Below the pieces are notes generated by a model, which saw only the letters and a program-made list of their open reading frames with translations, had not been told where the DNA came from and made no database searches. Positions 61,393 to 64,000 of a DNA stretch of 64,000 nt are shown one piece after another. The translations under genes and the position numbers were made by a program. The stretch lies in contig NZ_JAQCNJ010000071.1 in NCBI RefSeq assembly GCF_028275055.1, positions 1-64,000 on the forward strand. Reading direction: 5' to 3'. Position 1 is the stretch's first letter, and every line of letters starts with the position of its first letter. Source of the DNA: Haloplanus sp. Its GTDB lineage: Archaea; Halobacteriota; Halobacteria; Halobacteriales; Haloferacaceae.

Positions 61393-62187
61393 TCACTCCT
61401 CGGCCTCGGGGTCGAGTCGGTCGAACGTCGTCGTTGCCCACCGCACGGCGTACTCGGGGCCGTGATCCACGTATGCCGTCGTGTTCAGGGCCGCAAACGG
61501 CGTCGGAACGTCGAGGCCGTGCTTGATGGCGGCACAGGCGAGTTCTGTCGCGTCAGCGAACTCCGTCTCGCCGCGAGCGACCGCACCGGGGAGACCGTCG
61601 ACACGGTCACGGAGGCGGTCGCCGGCGTCGACCCACGCCTCGTAGAGGTTCGGAAGGTCATCCGCCCAGTCGGCGAACATCGGCCGGGTCTGGCAGCCGA
61701 CCCAGCCGACGTAGAGGGCGGCGCCGATCTGGTAGACCGATGCCGGATCAAGCGGGACCGCCGCGTCGAGGTCGGGATACCGGGCGGCAAAAAAGCCGAG
61801 AAACGACTCCGGAACGTCGAGGCCGAGTTCGAGAAGGGCCTCGGCGATCAGAAACTCGAGAAAGTCGTCGGGTGTCCCCTCGGCCCGCGCTTTGACGAGG
61901 ACCGTCGGGGGATCGGTCTGTCGGGTCCACATGACCGTCCCGTCACCCGGGAGGCCGACGGTGAAATCGGATCCCGCATACCGGTGGAGAAGGGTCGGTG
62001 CGTCGTCCGGGACCCACTCGGCGGGGTACGTGGTCGGATCGAGCGCGTCGACCAGAAGGCCGAGGTCCTCGGCGGTCGCGGGGGGAAGCGTCTCGAAGTC
62101 GGCGTCCGCGTCGAGAACGATGGCGTCCGGGGCGTGGCGGTCACGGACGACATCGAGACTCTCCGGAAGCGACCGTCGCTCGAACAT
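61393..62187 (-). CDS. Conserved haloarchaeal protein (DUF7089-like)
   Basis: MFERRSLPESLDVVRDRHAPDAIVLDADADFETLPPATAEDLGLLVDALDPTTYPAEWVPDDAPTLLHRYAGSDFTVGLPGDGTV... Confidence 0.65.
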   Translation of the reverse strand: MFERRSLPESLDVVRDRHAPDAIVLDADADFETLPPATAEDLGLLVDALDPTTYPAEWVPDDAPTLLHRYAGSDFTVGLPGDGTVMWTRQTDPPTVLVKARAEGTPDDFLEFLIAEALLELGLDVPESFLGFFAARYPDLDAAVPLDPASVYQIGAALYVGWVGCQTRPMFADWADDLPNLYEAWVDAGDRLRDRVDGLPGAVARGETEFADATELACAAIKHGLDVPTPFAALNTTAYVDHGPEYAVRWATTTFDRLDPEAEE

Positions 62188-62276
62188 CACCCTAAGAGGA
62201 TCCCGAAGAGGAGAGCGGCCGCGAGGACCGCCGACACGCTGACCGTTCCGAGTACGATTTTCGTCGCTTGACTCAT
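62187..62276 (-). CDS. 29-aa single-TM microprotein, translationally coupled to the downstream gene
   Basis: Not on the ORF track. MSQATKIVLGTVSVSAVLAAALLFGILLG* with TGATG overlap to the next start; TATA-like cccttatg about 28 nt upstream. Confidence 0.6.
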   Translation of the reverse strand: MSQATKIVLGTVSVSAVLAAALLFGILLG

Positions 62277-62622
62277 ACTCGGTTCTCGGTATGCCGTCGC
62301 ATAAGGGTTTCACTCCCGGTGTGGTCGCGTCCCCGCTTCGTTTCTCTTGGGGTCTCGGTCCGAGTTCCGTTGGGTCTCGGGACTCCCGGTCGAGCCGACC
62401 GGCTCGACACCTGTGTTTCATTTCGAACGCATGATCGTTTTTCATCGCTCGTGGACGGTGGTTTCTCGGTAGCTGGAAACGAAACAGGGGGATGCGGATG
62501 ATCGGCTGGCTCCGGGGAACGTACTGCGGTGTTTGGACGGGGCGGACGACCGTCTGGAACCGGACAAAGAGGACGCCGGCGGTCGTCGAGACGGCATCGC
62601 GCGTGGAACCGGAGCGCAGGAG

Positions 62623-63270
62623 TCAGGCGTCGTCACGCCACGCGTCGGCGACCTCGATGACGTAATGACCGTCCTCTTGCAGCGAAATGATACACTCCTG
62701 TCGGTCGTACAGTTCCATCAGGTTGAGTTCGTACTGTCCCGGTTCAAGAATCTTGATGCTCTCGAACTGGTCGTTCAGTTCCTCCCGGAGGTCGTCGATC
62801 CCGGGCGAGGCGGCGGTGTCGGGAGGGATCGTCCGGGCAGGATCGTCGGAGCGTTGAGGCGGGTCGGACACGTCATCGAGTTCGTCCCGGGTGACGACGT
62901 CCCGTCGGGCGTCCGCCTGCGCCGAGTTTTCGGTCGGGTCGAGAACGTTCGGATCGGATTCGGTCTCGATAACCTCCCCCTCGGAGTCGGCCGCGGACGA
63001 CGGGGGAGAGGTGGTTGTAGGGGCGGCGGCGTCGGTCGGGGTCGGATCGGCCGTATCGGCGTCGGATGACCGCATGGGGTCCGAGGCGGTGTCGGGCGGA
63101 TCGGAGGCGGTCACCGTGCCGACCCGGTCGTCGTCGTCGGACGCCGCCGTGTCCGTCGCCGAGTCCGGTTTGAACTGGAACTTGCTTCCCCCGCAGTCGG
63201 GACAGCCTGAAAGCATCTCCTTGGAGCCGTCGGCGAACACGCGTTCGCAGTTCGTACACTGGTGGGGCAT
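62623..63270 (-). CDS. arvC: OapC/ArvC-family zinc-ribbon protein
   Basis: MPHQCTNCERVFADGSKEMLSGCPDCGGSKFQF; disordered middle; C-terminal FESIKILEPGQYELNLMELYDRQECIISLQEDGHYVIEVADAW. Confidence 0.85.
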   Translation of the reverse strand: MPHQCTNCERVFADGSKEMLSGCPDCGGSKFQFKPDSATDTAASDDDDRVGTVTASDPPDTASDPMRSSDADTADPTPTDAAAPTTTSPPSSAADSEGEVIETESDPNVLDPTENSAQADARRDVVTRDELDDVSDPPQRSDDPARTIPPDTAASPGIDDLREELNDQFESIKILEPGQYELNLMELYDRQECIISLQEDGHYVIEVADAWRDDA

Positions 63271-63274
63271 CGGT

Positions 63275-63670
63275 CTACTTCCGGGAGACGAGTGCGCTGA
63301 TGAGGTTCTCGTCCTTGTGGAGCGTCTGGATCTGGTTTGCCGGCCCGATGACGGTGAGTTTCTTTGTCGATTCGCGTCCCATCAGTCGGTCGAGGAAACT
63401 CCGGTCCGCCGTCTCCGATCGGGGGTAGGTTTCGATTTCGATTCCGTTGAACTCGTCTGGGCTGATCTCGGTCATCGTCACCTCGATGAGTTTCGACTCC
63501 TCGTCGGGCGAGAGGCCCTCCTCAAGGATGACGATGTTGCCCTCGCGGACACCGTCAAGAATGAGTCGGATCTTCTCCATGCCCGCGAGTTCCTCCATCC
63601 GTGCGCCGCTGATGAGGTCGATCTGAACCCCGTCGTCGTCGGTGGGAGTGGCTTCCGGCATCTCCATCAC
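63275..63670 (-). CDS. arvB: OapB/ArvB-family protein (DUF2073)
   Basis: QIDLISGARMEELAGMEKIRLILDGVREGNIVILEEGLSPDEESKLIEVTMTEI; gene order with zinc-ribbon and GTPase. Confidence 0.85.
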   Translation of the reverse strand: MMEMPEATPTDDDGVQIDLISGARMEELAGMEKIRLILDGVREGNIVILEEGLSPDEESKLIEVTMTEISPDEFNGIEIETYPRSETADRSFLDRLMGRESTKKLTVIGPANQIQTLHKDENLISALVSRK

Positions 63671-64000
63671 CCGAAGTACTCCGCGATCTTGTCGTACACT
63701 TCGTCCATATTGTCGCCCTCAAGCGCCGACAGCGGCACCGTTTCGTGTTGGGGGAAAGCATCCCCGATCCGCTTGACGTTCGAGCCGTTGAGATCGGTTT
63801 TGTTCGCGAAGATAAGCACCGGGAGATCCTGGCTCTCGATGATGCCAATGAGCATCGTATTGACCTGAGTGAAGGGGTCTTCGGTGCTGTCGAGAACGTA
63901 GATCACGCCGTCGACGTCCTCTCGGAGCCAGTGCATCGCCTCGGCAACCCCCTCGGTGGCCTCGCGCGACCGTCGGACTGCGTCCTCCTCGTCGATGTCG
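63667..64000 (-). CDS. arvA: OapA/ArvA-family Era-like small GTPase (5' truncated by window edge)
   Basis: DGVIYVLDSTEDPFTQVNTMLIGIIESQDLPVLIFANKTDLNGSNVKRI (NKxD motif); frame open to the window end. Confidence 0.85.
   Translation of the reverse strand, partial: DIDEEDAVRRSREATEGVAEAMHWLREDVDGVIYVLDSTEDPFTQVNTMLIGIIESQDLPVLIFANKTDLNGSNVKRIGDAFPQHETVPLSALEGDNMDEVYDKIAEYFG

Overview
This is a 64-kb window of a GC-rich haloarchaeal (Halobacteria) chromosome with dense coding. Most of it is core: a RecJ-like DHH exonuclease C-terminus, a NifU-like protein, an intein-containing DNA polymerase D large subunit (DP2), glyS, an arginine operon, an XPD/DinG-type helicase, a P450, siroheme and nitrite/sulfite-reductase genes, upp, hef, mdh, uvrC and the start of an arvCBA (oapCBA) cluster. 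The most interesting region is about 10.5-22.6 kb. Five same-strand genes there encode a secreted or membrane-anchored surface protein, a large FtsZ/tubulin-superfamily protein (GGGTGSG motif), two tandem paralogous membrane-anchored GTPase-like proteins (one intact, one with eroded G1 and G4 motifs), and a polytopic membrane protein fused to a PQQ-type beta-propeller. This looks like a variant of the poorly characterised FtsZ-like/GTPase membrane-remodelling systems. Other points of interest are a duplicated reductase-DUF-SUMT cassette in inverted orientation, an arginine operon lacking argH and lysW at their usual place, candidate leader ORFs upstream of nirA and argG, an intein ending in Gln, and several very small CDSs absent from the ORF track. 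No rRNA, tRNA, CRISPR array or transposase could be supported. All assignments come from reading motifs and gene order by eye; no database search was run.
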